From Begonia masoniana (Eukaryota > Streptophyta > Magnoliopsida > Cucurbitales > Begoniaceae): 64,000 bases of DNA. This document shows, piece after piece, positions 63,898-64,000 of this stretch. Location: contig CM039514.1 of NCBI GenBank assembly GCA_022432975.1, positions 10,439,168 through 10,503,167 of the forward strand, read 5' to 3'. The notes below the pieces were generated by a model. It was not told the DNA's origin, did not search any database, and was given only the letters and a program-made list of their open reading frames with translations. A program made the translations under genes and the position numbers. How positions within the stretch are numbered: the stretch's first letter is position 1; every line of letters begins with the position of its first letter.

Positions 63898-64000
63898 TTT
63901 GTGACAAAACATTTCGCATCAAAACTGTCAAATTATTTAAATAAAGAGTATAAACATGTTCATTTCTATATCCAATAAGTACTATTTTCAATTTTTGCTA
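63898..64000. other. Flank right of COP2
   Basis: AT-rich, too short to interpret. It begins TTTGT, the probable decayed target duplication of COP2. Confidence 0.5.

Overview
The window is nuclear DNA of a flowering plant, most likely a eudicot. It holds two ordinary plant genes with GT-AG introns, and most of the rest is nested LTR retrotransposons. The two genes are the 3' six exons of a cyclic nucleotide-gated channel (CNGC; bases 1-3280, + strand) and a complete four-exon class I HD-Zip transcription factor resembling ATHB1/HAT5 (38281-39980, - strand).

Nest 1 (3935-37876) lies between the two genes. Its outer element, called COP1 here, is a SIRE-like Ty1/Copia element on the - strand. 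COP1 is split by three independent insertions, each with a perfect 5-bp target duplication: GYP2 (Ty3/Gypsy, -, 10336-20028, GTGCA), a solo LTR (20228-22528, TATAA) and GYP1 (Ty3/Gypsy, +, 23078-34870, GTTGA). GYP1 itself carries a solo LTR (30269-32918, AATAA) in its 3' LTR. COP1's 3' LTR also carries a three-LTR Cassandra TRIM array (4078-5443, GCCTA) and an amplified 54-bp tandem repeat.

Nest 2 (45025-63897) is a Tnt1-94-like Copia element, COP2 (-), interrupted by GYP3 (Ty3/Gypsy, -, 49162-62212). GYP3's 3' LTR contains a further solo LTR (50124-52191, CAACA) and a complete 825-bp Cassandra (52216-53040, TAAGC). Its 5' LTR contains 26 apparently identical copies of a 60-bp repeat. For the Cassandra array, the single Cassandra and two of the solo LTRs, the sister LTR in this same window still shows the empty insertion site.

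Between the nests, upstream of the HD-Zip gene, sits a small Pack-MULE-like transposon (43116-43963). It has about 200-bp terminal inverted repeats, a 9-bp target duplication, and a captured, broken 3' end of a CEPR1/XIP1-like receptor kinase gene.

Three very long simple repeats (A/C array 15252-15702, TA array 17362-17863, 1002-base poly-T 62304-63305) each sit at a duplication or deletion junction. The adjoining copy often carries single-base indels. These may be assembly faults and should be verified before any biological reading. None of the retroelement polyproteins is intact. I see no bacterial-type genes, CRISPR arrays or tRNA genes.
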